In this document: positions 9,022 through 19,043 of the stretch, in pieces | Layout: every line of letters starts with the position of its first letter | Position numbering within the stretch: position 1 is the stretch's first letter | From: Thermoplasmata archaeon | GTDB taxonomy: Archaea; Thermoplasmatota; Thermoplasmata; Thermoplasmatales; Thermoplasmataceae | Direction of reading: 5' to 3' | Assembly: GCA_021809755.1 (NCBI GenBank) | Contig: JAJZJZ010000003.1 | Coordinates: forward strand, 1 to 64,000 | DNA length: 64,000 nt | Made by a program: the position numbers and the translations under genes | Notes under the pieces: model-generated | Told to the model about the DNA's origin: nothing | Databases searched by the model: none | What the model saw: the letters and a program-made list of their open reading frames with translations, nothing else

Positions 9022-10470
9022 CTATTGCGTTGTTTGGACTATTCTTTGGCTTTCTATGTTTCTAAAGTAGTGGAATGCCGTAATGGCAAGTCCAAACACC
9101 ATTACAAGTATTCCTGCGATTATCATTACTTCCCCTTCCTGCGTGATTAATGGTGATGCCACTTTATTTAAGTATTGACTATTGACATCCATGCTCTCAA
9201 TACCAATGGCCACTAATATGAGTCCGAAAATTACTGAAAATATTGCCTGCCCCAATAACTTATTGTGCGCTTTTGCCATTTTCTGTGGTTTATCTGGTTT
9301 TGATGATCTTTGAGCGAACGCCGTGCTGAGATAAATATATGTAAAGTAACCTGCAATACTTCCAAGTATTATTCCAACTGTAAAGACAAGTCCGAATATG
9401 GAAAGCCCTGCCAGACCGCTCCAGAAACCCCCTACACTGCATCCTTGGGCAATTCTTGCTCCTATGGCGATAATCATACCTCCTACAAATCCTATGGAGA
9501 GATCTCCGACTTTACTTGCAGAGCCTGAAGGTAAACGAATTTTGAATGTCCCTCTTACCATTGAGAATATTGCCGACCCCGCAATAATCATCAATATGAA
9601 AAATGAGAATGCACTTATTATTGGGATGGTTTGATACCAATTATGGGAAACTCCGCTCCCACCAAGATATAGGCCAAATGGTGCCAGAATATACTGTGAA
9701 AATAGAGCTACAGGCGTGGTTACCCCAAGGTAATTAAAAGAATGTCCTGCTGCAAAAATGAATGATGCAATCATTGCAAATGAGAAAACTGTACCTATGA
9801 AATATGGTGAGTTCAAGATGGCTTTTTTATTCAAAATAGGTGATTTTCCTGTGCTTGCTATTCTGTTTTTCCTCAACCTAAGGGCGACCCACAGAATTGC
9901 AAGGAAGAAAAGTATTCCTATGATGGCTGCTCCAGCTGTGGCTGGAATTCCGGGTAGGATTCCGGGAAGGTAATTCAAAGAGCTTCCGTTTGCAATGTTT
10001 CCGGTTCCGTTAAATTTCCACCAGTATGTGAGATCCATCCAGTTAAAAAGAGGGAATGCGAAAATTATTGATCCAAGTGCCAACCCCAGCAACTCCATCC
10101 AGTTAACAACATACCCTGATCCAGATTTCCAGAGCATACCGACCATGCACCCCTGTCCCAGCATCATACCAAAGCCGAAGATGAATGAGCCTAGAAGAGT
10201 AAACCATCCAGCACCGGGCATAAAGGCATATGCATCAACGACCGGAATTGCTCCAATTGCCACAAGAATACCTGTTCCCAAGGCAGAAACGGCTATGCTG
10301 ATAAGTATGATTTCATATATGCTACTGTATCTTAGACCCATAACCTGATGGGTTGCTATAACCATGCAATAAGTTTTCTTTTCTGCGTAACCACCAAAAA
10401 GAAAACCGAGAATGGCATAAAATATAACTGCAAGAATTGGAGCGTATATTAGAACTGGAATAGCGGTCAT
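9022..10470 (-). CDS. YeeE/YedE-type sulfur-compound transporter (two-repeat form)
   Basis: Two repeats with GQGCMVGMLWKSGSG and AQGCSVGGFWSGLAG motifs. Confidence 0.9.
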   Translation of the reverse strand: MTAIPVLIYAPILAVIFYAILGFLFGGYAEKKTYCMVIATHQVMGLRYSSIYEIILISIAVSALGTGILVAIGAIPVVDAYAFMPGAGWFTLLGSFIFGFGMMLGQGCMVGMLWKSGSGYVVNWMELLGLALGSIIFAFPLFNWMDLTYWWKFNGTGNIANGSSLNYLPGILPGIPATAGAAIIGILFFLAILWVALRLRKNRIASTGKSPILNKKAILNSPYFIGTVFSFAMIASFIFAAGHSFNYLGVTTPVALFSQYILAPFGLYLGGSGVSHNWYQTIPIISAFSFFILMIIAGSAIFSMVRGTFKIRLPSGSASKVGDLSIGFVGGMIIAIGARIAQGCSVGGFWSGLAGLSIFGLVFTVGIILGSIAGYFTYIYLSTAFAQRSSKPDKPQKMAKAHNKLLGQAIFSVIFGLILVAIGIESMDVNSQYLNKVASPLITQEGEVMIIAGILVMVFGLAITAFHYFRNIESQRIVQTTQ

Positions 10471-10483
10471 TCAAATCACCCAA

Positions 10484-10729
10484 CTATGCCTTCTTACCGG
10501 TCACCCTGATTGTGATTTCAAATGAATTTTCAATTTCCTTTGAACCCACAAATTCATTCCTTGTTCTTTCACACCATGCCTTTGAATCCGGCACTGCCCC
10601 CGGATCGTTTGCAACAAGAACAATTAGATCCCCATTCTGGGCCTTTTTGTAGGCTCTTATGAGATCTGTTATTGGCCCTGGACACGCTGTTCCTCTGCTG
10701 TCTACATTCAATGTTGTCATTCTTTTCAC
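10484..10729 (-). CDS. TusA/SirA-family sulfur carrier
   Basis: LNVDSRGTACPGPITDLIRAYKKAQNGDLIVLVANDPGAVPDSKAWCE, CPxP motif. Confidence 0.92.
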   Translation of the reverse strand: MKRMTTLNVDSRGTACPGPITDLIRAYKKAQNGDLIVLVANDPGAVPDSKAWCERTRNEFVGSKEIENSFEITIRVTGKKA

Positions 10730-10730
10730 C

Positions 10731-11156
10731 TCATAGCATAATTATCTGGTTCTCTGCTGATTGAATCATAAAGTTGGTTGCGCCAACAATATCTTCAACC
10801 ATGGGGTCGAGATCCTTTTTCTGTAGATTTAGTGCGCTGGACATTAAAGAACAAACGTATACCTTAACGTCGCCGTCTTTGACCGAGTTTTGAAGAAGTG
10901 CATGCCATCCTTCGAACTTGATTTTTCTGAGACCCTCTCTAAGCTGCTTCATATAATCTTCAAACCCCTTTGGTACTATTGCATCTTTTTCATATCCACC
11001 CTTTAGAAACAGAGGTAGGGCAGTACCCGTAACAAAAATTCTCAATGGCATGCCCAGATTAACTGCTGTTTGGGTCAGTACCCCAAGCATTACCATTTTC
11101 TCCTCCGTTCCTGTAGAAATAACAATTGATATTCCTTTATCCGCCATGTTCATCAT
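10731..11156 (-). CDS. DsrE/DsrF-family sulfurtransferase-like protein
   Basis: DsrE2-like pattern with VKVYVCSLMSSALNLQKKDL…; operonic with TusA and YeeE; likely leaderless start at 11147 (MADKG). Confidence 0.85.
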   Translation of the reverse strand: MMNMADKGISIVISTGTEEKMVMLGVLTQTAVNLGMPLRIFVTGTALPLFLKGGYEKDAIVPKGFEDYMKQLREGLRKIKFEGWHALLQNSVKDGDVKVYVCSLMSSALNLQKKDLDPMVEDIVGATNFMIQSAENQIIML

Positions 11157-11203
11157 CTCTTTACTTGGTAATAATATATTTCAAACAAAGCGATAAGTAC
11201 CAT

Positions 11204-11219
11204 ACCTTATTTATAAGGT
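11204..11219. promoter_or_regulatory. Near-perfect palindrome ACCTTAT-TT-ATAAGGT upstream of the sulfur operon
   Basis: 7-bp inverted arms with 2-nt centre, about 27 bp upstream of TATA-like AAATATATTAT. Confidence 0.4.
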
Positions 11220-11680
11220 GCATAAAAAATGAATAAGTTGCCATACAATTGTTGACAAAGCCTCATATAACCTTATAATGATATATTCATAATTTATATT
11301 TTAATAAGACCATACAAGCTTCGTTTCCCAATACATGATATTTCTTTTCATTTTCAAACATATTGTATGAGAATAGTGCATTTATATCATCTAAAAGTTT
11401 TTGAAATGAAATAGGTCTTTTCTGTGTTATTGACTGATTGATTCATTTAGACCCCCTGGAATCAAGGGGACAAGTTCATCTTTTTAGATTATAGATAGGC
11501 AAACATAGGCATATTTAAATGCATAAATATAAAGCAAATCTCAAATTATATAAATTCAATCCCTCAGAGCATTTATGACTTTTTCATAACTTATTGCAAA
11601 TAATATTTACCATTATATCTAAATATATATAAAATTAAGAGTTAGTCAGCAGATTTATTGGTATATACGAGTCAAGTAGT

Positions 11681-12340
11681 TTAGTTGTGACTAACAACAT
11701 TGCTTTTACTAATGGCCTTAAAGTCAACAAATCCAAGCCATAATAATGCTATTCCTGCTAGTTCCGCATAGTAGAGGAATGCTGGGAAAGCAACGATATA
11801 CAATGTGCCTGCGATACTAACGACAATCACCCCTGCAATTATGCTGAGTAGCTTATTGTTTCTTGTCTTCCTATATGAAATGGCAGATATCAGGACTAAC
11901 AAAATTGCAGCCGGGAAAGTCGCGATAGAAGAGGCTATCGTAACCAAAATTGGCAGAGGCCCAAAAACAACTCCTTGAGTTATTATATCTCCTACATTTG
12001 TGGTTCCAAGAGAGACTATAAGAAATATGTCGGCTGCAATGTTGAAAATAATATATGCATCAGAAAGTCTCTTCTTACCTAGAAGAGTAACAGAGCCAAT
12101 GGCTAGAAACTCAACAAGTATTGCTACTAAGAAGAGATACAATCCCATTAATAGATCTGAGAAAATTCCAAAAGCAAATACGACTTCAATTGCAACGGAA
12201 ATCGAAAAAACCCATAGACCAGCTGACCAGTAGAAGAGGTTCCCTGTTCTTTTCCTTATAAGATTTATGGACATTATTAAAGAGAGCCCTACGCTTAGAA
12301 TAAGAATAATAATTGTTGATATCTCTGCCTCAATATACAT
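11681..12340 (-). CDS. Polytopic (about 6-7 TM) membrane protein of unknown function
   Basis: Repeated hydrophobic segments; no recognised motif. Confidence 0.6.
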   Translation of the reverse strand: MYIEAEISTIIILILSVGLSLIMSINLIRKRTGNLFYWSAGLWVFSISVAIEVVFAFGIFSDLLMGLYLFLVAILVEFLAIGSVTLLGKKRLSDAYIIFNIAADIFLIVSLGTTNVGDIITQGVVFGPLPILVTIASSIATFPAAILLVLISAISYRKTRNNKLLSIIAGVIVVSIAGTLYIVAFPAFLYYAELAGIALLWLGFVDFKAISKSNVVSHN

Positions 12341-12601
12341 CTAATTATTTCCTGTGTTATGACATTAACATAATGTTTAAAAGGTTTCCTTACAGGTCGT
12401 TTTTACATTAGCCAATTATCCATTTCACTTTGTTTATCAAGATTCTGTGTTCGTTTAGAAAAACTCTTTGGCGATCTGATTTAATATTTATGACGGTTTG
12501 CAAACTGTTTTCATTGTATTAGAGTTTTTTATTAGAATAACCCCACAAATAAGGGCATAATACAATCTTAAATAGTTATTGCTCATATAAATTAGATTTA
12601 A

Positions 12602-13843
12602 ATGCCGAAAGATAGCGATCAACGTGTTTTAAAAAAGAGGGTAGTAATAATAGGCGCGGGATTTGGTGGCTTAAGATTTTTATACGATATCAAAAAGCAA
12701 TTCAAGAATGATATGGATATTGTAATAGTTGACGAAAGAGAGACAAGTCTAGAAAAGCCGTCACTTGTCGAGGTTGCACTGGCAGGAAAACCCGTGAGTC
12801 ATACACAGATTCCAATAAAGAATATAGCCAAATCACAAAATGCGGAGTTTGTTAACTCAAGAGCAACTATGATAGATGCAGAAAAAAATCTCGTTACTCT
12901 AAAGGATGGATCTATCCTTAATTATGACTATCTTGTCATTGCCACCGGTGCAGTGAAAAATTACGATGCTATTCCTGGTTTCAAAGAATATGGATATTCA
13001 GTGTGCGACGATTATCAAGCACCAAGGATGTGGAATGCAATTAATAATTTCAAGGGGGGAAACATTGTTATTGGGGCCTCAAAAACGAAATGGGGTGAAA
13101 AGTCAACCGATATAAAACTAGATGCCCCTTGCGAAGGGCCAATAGGAGAAATAATGTTTATGCTTGATTTTTTCCTGAGAGAGCATGATTTGAGAGAAAT
13201 ATCTAGCCTTACTGTTTTTACCCCTGGTAAGATATTTTTTGATGATGTTGGACCTAAGATCCATAAGAAAATAGAACCGATAATCACAAAAAAAGGTATT
13301 AAGATCGTGACTGAAAAAGTCATCACCAGAATTGAAAAAAATTCAGTTCACTTCGAAGATGGTACAGAACTTCCAAGCGACCTCACGCTGGTAATACCTC
13401 CATATACAGGGCCAGAGTTAATCAAAGATTCTGGGTTAGGAGATGAATACGGTTTTATAAGAACAGATGAACACATGAGACATCCTCTACATCAAAATAT
13501 ATTCGTCGTAGGAGATTGCAACGCCAATTCAATGCCAAAGCTAGGTCATATTGCTACATTACAGGCTGATGTGGCAGCATCCTCTTTTGCAAATGAAATA
13601 ACTGGGAAAGGTAGTGTGATTAAATTCAAACCTGAAGTTTTCTGTATAATGAACAGAGGAGGAGTCGAGGCAACCTTAATTTTATCAGATACCCTTTTTG
13701 GTGGTAAGGTTGACAAGACACTGAACGGACCCATCGCTCACCTTATGAAATGGGGATTCGATACATATTCATACTATACCAGAGGAAAGTTGCCCCCCGA
13801 ACTTTTACAGAAATCACTGGAGACCATGCTTAAAGAATTTTAA
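12602..13843 (+). CDS. Sulfide:quinone oxidoreductase / type II NADH dehydrogenase-like flavoprotein
   Basis: VVIIGAGFGGLRFL; YDYLVIATGA; NIFVVGDCNA; two SQR-like Cys (DAPCEGP, FCIMNRGG). Confidence 0.82.
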   Translation: MPKDSDQRVLKKRVVIIGAGFGGLRFLYDIKKQFKNDMDIVIVDERETSLEKPSLVEVALAGKPVSHTQIPIKNIAKSQNAEFVNSRATMIDAEKNLVTLKDGSILNYDYLVIATGAVKNYDAIPGFKEYGYSVCDDYQAPRMWNAINNFKGGNIVIGASKTKWGEKSTDIKLDAPCEGPIGEIMFMLDFFLREHDLREISSLTVFTPGKIFFDDVGPKIHKKIEPIITKKGIKIVTEKVITRIEKNSVHFEDGTELPSDLTLVIPPYTGPELIKDSGLGDEYGFIRTDEHMRHPLHQNIFVVGDCNANSMPKLGHIATLQADVAASSFANEITGKGSVIKFKPEVFCIMNRGGVEATLILSDTLFGGKVDKTLNGPIAHLMKWGFDTYSYYTRGKLPPELLQKSLETMLKEF

Positions 13844-13909
13844 TAATAATTCCATAGGATTCAATAAAAGGGGTGTTACATTTTCTTTATTATCTTTATA
13901 AAAAGAGAA

Positions 13910-14890
13910 TCAGTTTTCTCCCTCTGCAATTGGTTCCTGATTTTCATTTTGGCTATTTCCAAAGTATATGTCAAAGAAAAAGTAGGTTAGTACAAGAAGA
14001 ATTGCTCCTCCTATTAAGGTTGCATAAAACATTTGGGTTTGCATTGCTGAATTATTTAAAACTGATGTAATCAGAAGGTTCTTGCCTAACAGGTAAGGAT
14101 ACTGTGAATATGCTAGAAAGAATATAGATATGGATAGTAATCCCTGAAATACTAGTTTGTTTTCAGCAATGTTCTTTGTTTTGTTGAACATCCAAAGCAG
14201 AGGAATTGATAAGGTAAAAATAATCGGTATTATAAATAGAGTTGAGTTGTTGGTATCTCCCATTTCAAAGATAGAAATCCCTGAAAGTAACATGCCCATT
14301 GTTGTAACTATAAAGGGTAGAAAAGGGTTTACGTCCAATCCATAATACACCGCTGCAAGTCCGAAGAAAAGTATAGCTATCCCTATTATGAATCCGTCGT
14401 CAGGAAGAAATGTGATGAATGAAATAAGATTAAAAGTTTCAGCATTGAAATTCAATCCGTGCCCACCAATGAATGCAGCATAGATCATAACTATCATTGC
14501 CCCAAGTACAAAAGTAACAATTGCATATGCTGAATAAAGCAGTCTTCTGTTAATGATTCGATTCTTTCTCTTCCACAGGTTTTCTGCTGAGATGATTAAC
14601 GTGTTTCTAAGGACATACAATATGAGAAGGATCAGAATATAGCTTATAAATGAATATGCCAATAATGGGAGAACGTCTGGCATAAGACCTTCCAGATTGA
14701 CAACATAGAAGACAAAGAAAGTTCCAGTAACTTCCCATATAGGGATTAAGAATTTGAATACCTTTTTCTCACTTTCCTTATACTTGAAAATTATGGCCGA
14801 TGCAGCCATCAGTTCAGTTGATGCAATAGTGAAAAACATTGCAAAGATTATGAGATTGAGTACCACTTCAATATCTATCGTTTGAACCAT
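13910..14890 (-). CDS. cydB: Cytochrome bd ubiquinol oxidase subunit II-like
   Basis: Polytopic protein directly downstream of and overlapping cydA. Confidence 0.75.
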   Translation of the reverse strand: MVQTIDIEVVLNLIIFAMFFTIASTELMAASAIIFKYKESEKKVFKFLIPIWEVTGTFFVFYVVNLEGLMPDVLPLLAYSFISYILILLILYVLRNTLIISAENLWKRKNRIINRRLLYSAYAIVTFVLGAMIVMIYAAFIGGHGLNFNAETFNLISFITFLPDDGFIIGIAILFFGLAAVYYGLDVNPFLPFIVTTMGMLLSGISIFEMGDTNNSTLFIIPIIFTLSIPLLWMFNKTKNIAENKLVFQGLLSISIFFLAYSQYPYLLGKNLLITSVLNNSAMQTQMFYATLIGGAILLVLTYFFFDIYFGNSQNENQEPIAEGEN

Positions 14891-16260
14891 TTTGACCTCC
14901 TTGCCCTTTCCAGTTCTGTTTCCACTGCGTCGTTTTTCAAAATTCTATATGCGAAATAGAAACAAAATGGTACGACTAGGAAATAAAAGACTATTATAGC
15001 AATACCCAGTGGAATAATTGAGGGAGAAGTGTTGGCTGCAGACTGTACAGTCATAACATTGTATATAATCCATGGCTGCCTTCCGACTTCATCTGTGACC
15101 CATCCACTATCATAAACTAAAGCAAGAAGAGGGCCGGAAATAATCATTCCATAAATGGGAAGGGTTGTTGTAATGGACTTTTTTCTGAGTAGTCTCCATG
15201 CTAGATAAAGGGCAAAAAGCCCAACAAGAAAACCCCCTCCAACCATTGTGTCGAAGGTGAGGTGAATGAATAATGGTGGCCACAAACTTTGAGGATACTG
15301 ATCTAAACCCGGTACAGTCCCCTTTCCAAATGTAAGGGGAAATGCAAGTAAACTCTGTAAATTAGGTATAGATATATCATAGAGAATTTTTCCTGAGGAG
15401 TATACTCCACCTATAATTTCAGCCGCTGACGTTGAACTGTTGAGATTTAGTTCAATTGCGGCGTATTTAAGAGGTTGTAGAGTAATAAGAAGCGAATCTG
15501 CAACACTGCCTGATATACCTGCAAGAGCTATTGAAATTAAACCCACGATTGCAACTATATTCAGACCCTTTCTGTATAATATTCTTCCATCTTCAGTTTT
15601 TGCTTTTATGAAGCTGTATGCAAGATACGTTCCAATGAGGAAGACCCCTGCAGCGATTGTAGCTGTTACTACATGAGCATCTTCATAAAATCCTGACGGA
15701 GTCAGTACTGCAGCTATTGGATTTATATTAATAAGATTCCCTGTCTTCAGATAATACGGTATGTTAAATCCAGAAGGGGTATTCATCCATGCATTTATCA
15801 GAGTGATGAAAACCGCTGACATAACGGTACCAACGGCAACCAATAAGGATAATGCCCAGTGTTTGTATCTGTTTTCAAAAAAGTCCCAGTAATAGAAATA
15901 AAGAACTAGTGAAATTGATTCTAGGAGAAAGGCGAATACTTCATAATAAAAGGGGAGGATATCCACCTTGCCCACAATTACCATGAAACTTGGCCATAAA
16001 GCAAAAAGTTCAACTGCAAGAACTGTACCACTTGCAGTCCCTACCGCAAAGAAAATTACGAATGCTTTGGTAAATCTCCTGGCCATTGCTTCATAGTATG
16101 GATCTTTCCATCTTATTGCAAGAAATTCAGCAAGAGATATGAGAATGCTAAAGCCTATACTCATGGTAACAATAAGAATATGTGAGGCTAATGTGAATCC
16201 CATAAGGAACCTGTCAAAATTTATTATTGATACCATGGTTCCTATTCCTATTACTCCCAC
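14875..16260 (-). CDS. cydA: Cytochrome bd ubiquinol oxidase subunit I
   Basis: FDRFLMGFTLASHILIVTMSIGFS N-terminus, GRQPWIIYNVMTVQSA motif. Confidence 0.93.
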   Translation of the reverse strand: MGVIGIGTMVSIINFDRFLMGFTLASHILIVTMSIGFSILISLAEFLAIRWKDPYYEAMARRFTKAFVIFFAVGTASGTVLAVELFALWPSFMVIVGKVDILPFYYEVFAFLLESISLVLYFYYWDFFENRYKHWALSLLVAVGTVMSAVFITLINAWMNTPSGFNIPYYLKTGNLININPIAAVLTPSGFYEDAHVVTATIAAGVFLIGTYLAYSFIKAKTEDGRILYRKGLNIVAIVGLISIALAGISGSVADSLLITLQPLKYAAIELNLNSSTSAAEIIGGVYSSGKILYDISIPNLQSLLAFPLTFGKGTVPGLDQYPQSLWPPLFIHLTFDTMVGGGFLVGLFALYLAWRLLRKKSITTTLPIYGMIISGPLLALVYDSGWVTDEVGRQPWIIYNVMTVQSAANTSPSIIPLGIAIIVFYFLVVPFCFYFAYRILKNDAVETELERARRSKWFKR

Positions 16261-16382
16261 AACTAAATACTTTATGAATAGAAAATCTGTTCAGGAAAAG
16301 GTGTATTTACCTGTTATGTTATCTGCCTATAGTTCTAATTAATAGAGCAATCTTGTGATCCAAACTAATAATGCGTCTTAAG

Positions 16383-16403
16383 GTAAAGAAAAATATACTT
16401 TAC
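16383..16403. promoter_or_regulatory. Inverted repeat GTAAAG-N9-CTTTAC just upstream of the TATA-like box of the mer-like cluster
   Basis: Read directly; TATA-like ACTTATTAAA follows, about 27 nt before the ATG at 16434. Confidence 0.35.
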
Positions 16404-16433
16404 AACTTATTAAACTCCCATCAATATGATATT

Positions 16434-16664
16434 ATGAATCAGGAAGTAAAGCTGAGAATATACGGAATGACATGTGAGGATTGTGTAGCCACTATTACCA
16501 GAGGCCTCAAAGAACAACCTGGAGTTCTGGATGTTAATGTTTCTTTAAAAAATGGAACTGGTATAGTTAAGGTAAATTCAGATGAGATAAATCCGAAGGA
16601 ACTCCTAAAAAACAAGGTTTTTGTTAAGCCTTCCCACTATAAAGCCACACTCTTGGAAGATTAA
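16434..16664 (+). CDS. Heavy-metal-associated (HMA) domain protein, MerP/CopZ-like
   Basis: MNQEVKLRIYGMTCEDCVATITRGLKEQPGVLDVNVSLKNGTGIVKV, MTCxxC; the ORF-track start at 16371 is probably too early. Confidence 0.85.
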   Translation: MNQEVKLRIYGMTCEDCVATITRGLKEQPGVLDVNVSLKNGTGIVKVNSDEINPKELLKNKVFVKPSHYKATLLED

Positions 16665-16669
16665 GGAGG

Positions 16670-18118
16670 ATGGATTCTATGAATAGTGAAATACAAAAAT
16701 TTGATCTTTTAATACTGGGAAAGGGTGCTGCTGCATTTTCAGCAGCTATAAAGGCCTCCGAGATCAGTAATGGAGAGATGAGAATTGCAATGATTGGAAT
16801 GGGACCATTAGGAGGAACCTGTGTAAATGTTGGTTGTGTTCCATCAAAGTACCTTCTGGAGGCATCCCATGCAGTTTTCAAGCCAGAACACCCTAAAATG
16901 GTTGGAATATTTGAAACTCCTGTAAAACATGATTTTTCTAAAATAATGGTAGGCCTGAATGATTATGTGAATCATGCAAGGGATGTGAAGTATGCAAACG
17001 TAATAGAGAATTACAAGAATGTCAAAGTGCTTGACGGACTTGGAAAATTTGTTGACAAAAAAACAGTAATTATAACTGATGCGGAGGGAAAGGAATTGTC
17101 ACGAGTTTCCGGTTCAAACATATTGATTGCTACTGGTTCAAGACCAACAGCACCTAATATCGAAGGACTCTCGGATACCGGATACCTTACCAGCGACACT
17201 TTGTGGAAAATAAAAAAACTGCCTGAATCCATAGCAATAATTGGTGGAGGAGCAATCGGTCTTGAGATGGGGCAGGCTTTGCTACATCTTGGTTCAAAAA
17301 TTATTGTCATAGAGGCTCTTGATTCATTGCTTCCGCAGACGGAGCCAGAGATAGGATTAAATTTGAAGACGGTGCTTGAAGAGGAGGGAATGAAATTTTA
17401 CCTCAGAGCTCGAGTCAACGCAGTAAAGAAAACTGCAAATGGCAAAACACTGGAGATCATTACGCATAAGGGAAAGGAGAGTTTAGAAGTAAAAGAGATC
17501 ATTGTAGCCACGGGAAGAATACCTAATACCGAGGGTCTGAATCTTGAGTCTGCCGGGGTAAAAACCGATCAAAGGGGTCTTATTATTACCTCACCGAATA
17601 TGAAGACCTCTACACCCGGCATATATGCTGCAGGAGACTGCGTTTCAAAGAGAATGTTTCTTGAAACACTGGCCGCAAGGGAAGGTGTGATTGCTGTAAG
17701 CAATATGTTTGGGGAGGATCAGGAGATTGATTATGACTCTTCAACATGGGCTGTTTTCACAAGTCCTCAGATAGCAGGTGTGGGAATGACTGAAAATGAA
17801 TTTTCAAAGAAGAACGGTGCATGTTCGTGCAGGGTCTTCTCTCTGTCAAACCTCACAAAGGCAAGCATAATGGGAGAGACTGAAGGCATCATAAAAATCA
17901 CGGTTGATCCAAGAGACAACAGAATTGTGGGTATGCACATAATGGCCCCAAATGCCACAGATATAATCACTGAGGGTGCATATGCAGTGAAAAATAGGTA
18001 TACCATAGATGATATTATATCAACAAGCCATATATTTCCATCAATATCTGAGGGAATAAAACTCGCTGCACAATCCTTCATAAGAGACCTCTCAAAAATG
18101 GCTTGCTGTGTGGAGTGA
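16670..18118 (+). CDS. merA: Mercuric reductase
   Basis: GGTCVNVGCVPSK redox-active Cys pair and C-terminal vicinal pair (SKMACCVE*), the MerA hallmark; pyridine nucleotide-disulfide oxidoreductase fold. Confidence 0.92.
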   Translation: MDSMNSEIQKFDLLILGKGAAAFSAAIKASEISNGEMRIAMIGMGPLGGTCVNVGCVPSKYLLEASHAVFKPEHPKMVGIFETPVKHDFSKIMVGLNDYVNHARDVKYANVIENYKNVKVLDGLGKFVDKKTVIITDAEGKELSRVSGSNILIATGSRPTAPNIEGLSDTGYLTSDTLWKIKKLPESIAIIGGGAIGLEMGQALLHLGSKIIVIEALDSLLPQTEPEIGLNLKTVLEEEGMKFYLRARVNAVKKTANGKTLEIITHKGKESLEVKEIIVATGRIPNTEGLNLESAGVKTDQRGLIITSPNMKTSTPGIYAAGDCVSKRMFLETLAAREGVIAVSNMFGEDQEIDYDSSTWAVFTSPQIAGVGMTENEFSKKNGACSCRVFSLSNLTKASIMGETEGIIKITVDPRDNRIVGMHIMAPNATDIITEGAYAVKNRYTIDDIISTSHIFPSISEGIKLAAQSFIRDLSKMACCVE

Positions 18119-18123
18119 TAATT

Positions 18124-18498
18124 ATGGAATATAATCAAATAATTTCAAAATATCAATTTGATGAAACAATTGAAGTTCTTAGAAAATCCATAGAAGATAA
18201 TGGCCTCAAGGTAGTTTCATTCATAGATGCCCGTGAAAACCTTAGGAAAATTGGCATCAATATTGGGGGCAATTCAATCTTTGAGGTTTTCCATCCAAAG
18301 TTTGCAATTGAAGTCTTTCAAAAAGATTTAAGGGCAGGGATCGTCCCGCCTCTGAGAATTTATGTCTATGAAGATAATGGTAAAACAAAAGTAAATGCGC
18401 AAAGTGCAACAGAGCTTTTTGCACCTTTCACAGGACTTGGTGACCTTGCCAATCGAATTGACAGTCAGATCCAAGCCATTACAAATTCAATAAAATAG
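18124..18498 (+). CDS. DUF302-family protein
   Basis: IEVLRKSIEDNGLKVVSFIDARENLRKIGI…IFEVFHPKFAIEVFQKDLRAGIVPPLRIYVYEDNGKTKV pattern; follows merA. Confidence 0.75.
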   Translation: MEYNQIISKYQFDETIEVLRKSIEDNGLKVVSFIDARENLRKIGINIGGNSIFEVFHPKFAIEVFQKDLRAGIVPPLRIYVYEDNGKTKVNAQSATELFAPFTGLGDLANRIDSQIQAITNSIK

Positions 18499-18609
18499 TA
18501 ATTTATTAATAGGGTCATTCAAAAAGATAGTAGAATGCATAGTACTGTTTAACACGATTTAAAATTTTACATTTGAAAATAGGGCTTTTTTTGAATGCTT
18601 GTACCAGAA

Positions 18610-19026
18610 TTATTCCAAATCCATAAAACTGTGCAAAACATGGCCGTATCCTGAAAGTTCCCATAGCTGAGCCCTTAAACGTTCTTTATCAGGTTTTTCC
18701 TTTAGCAATTCGCCCATCGTGGAATCCCATTTTTCCATATCATTTTTGAAATTTTTTACGATTTTTGATGCGTCCGAATGTGATAGAATCGGAGCAGTAG
18801 TGTTTCCAGTAAGGGCACACATCTGTACAAACCTTGCCAATGCAAGATCAAGAAAATAGAATTTTTCCATGTCTATAACAAGATAAATCCCCTCAGTTTC
18901 ACGATACATGAATATATCAGTTCCTTTAGGTAGTTCCATGTACTTTTCCCATTTTATGCCTGTCAAGTAATCATCAGGAAATTTCTTAAAGCCAATCTTT
19001 ATTTTCAGTTCGTCCCACTCTATCAT
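18610..19026 (-). CDS. Hypothetical protein
   Basis: 138-aa ORF with coherent soluble composition; no motif recognised. Confidence 0.5.
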   Translation of the reverse strand: MIEWDELKIKIGFKKFPDDYLTGIKWEKYMELPKGTDIFMYRETEGIYLVIDMEKFYFLDLALARFVQMCALTGNTTAPILSHSDASKIVKNFKNDMEKWDSTMGELLKEKPDKERLRAQLWELSGYGHVLHSFMDLE

Positions 19027-19043
19027 CCCTTACCCTCGATTTA

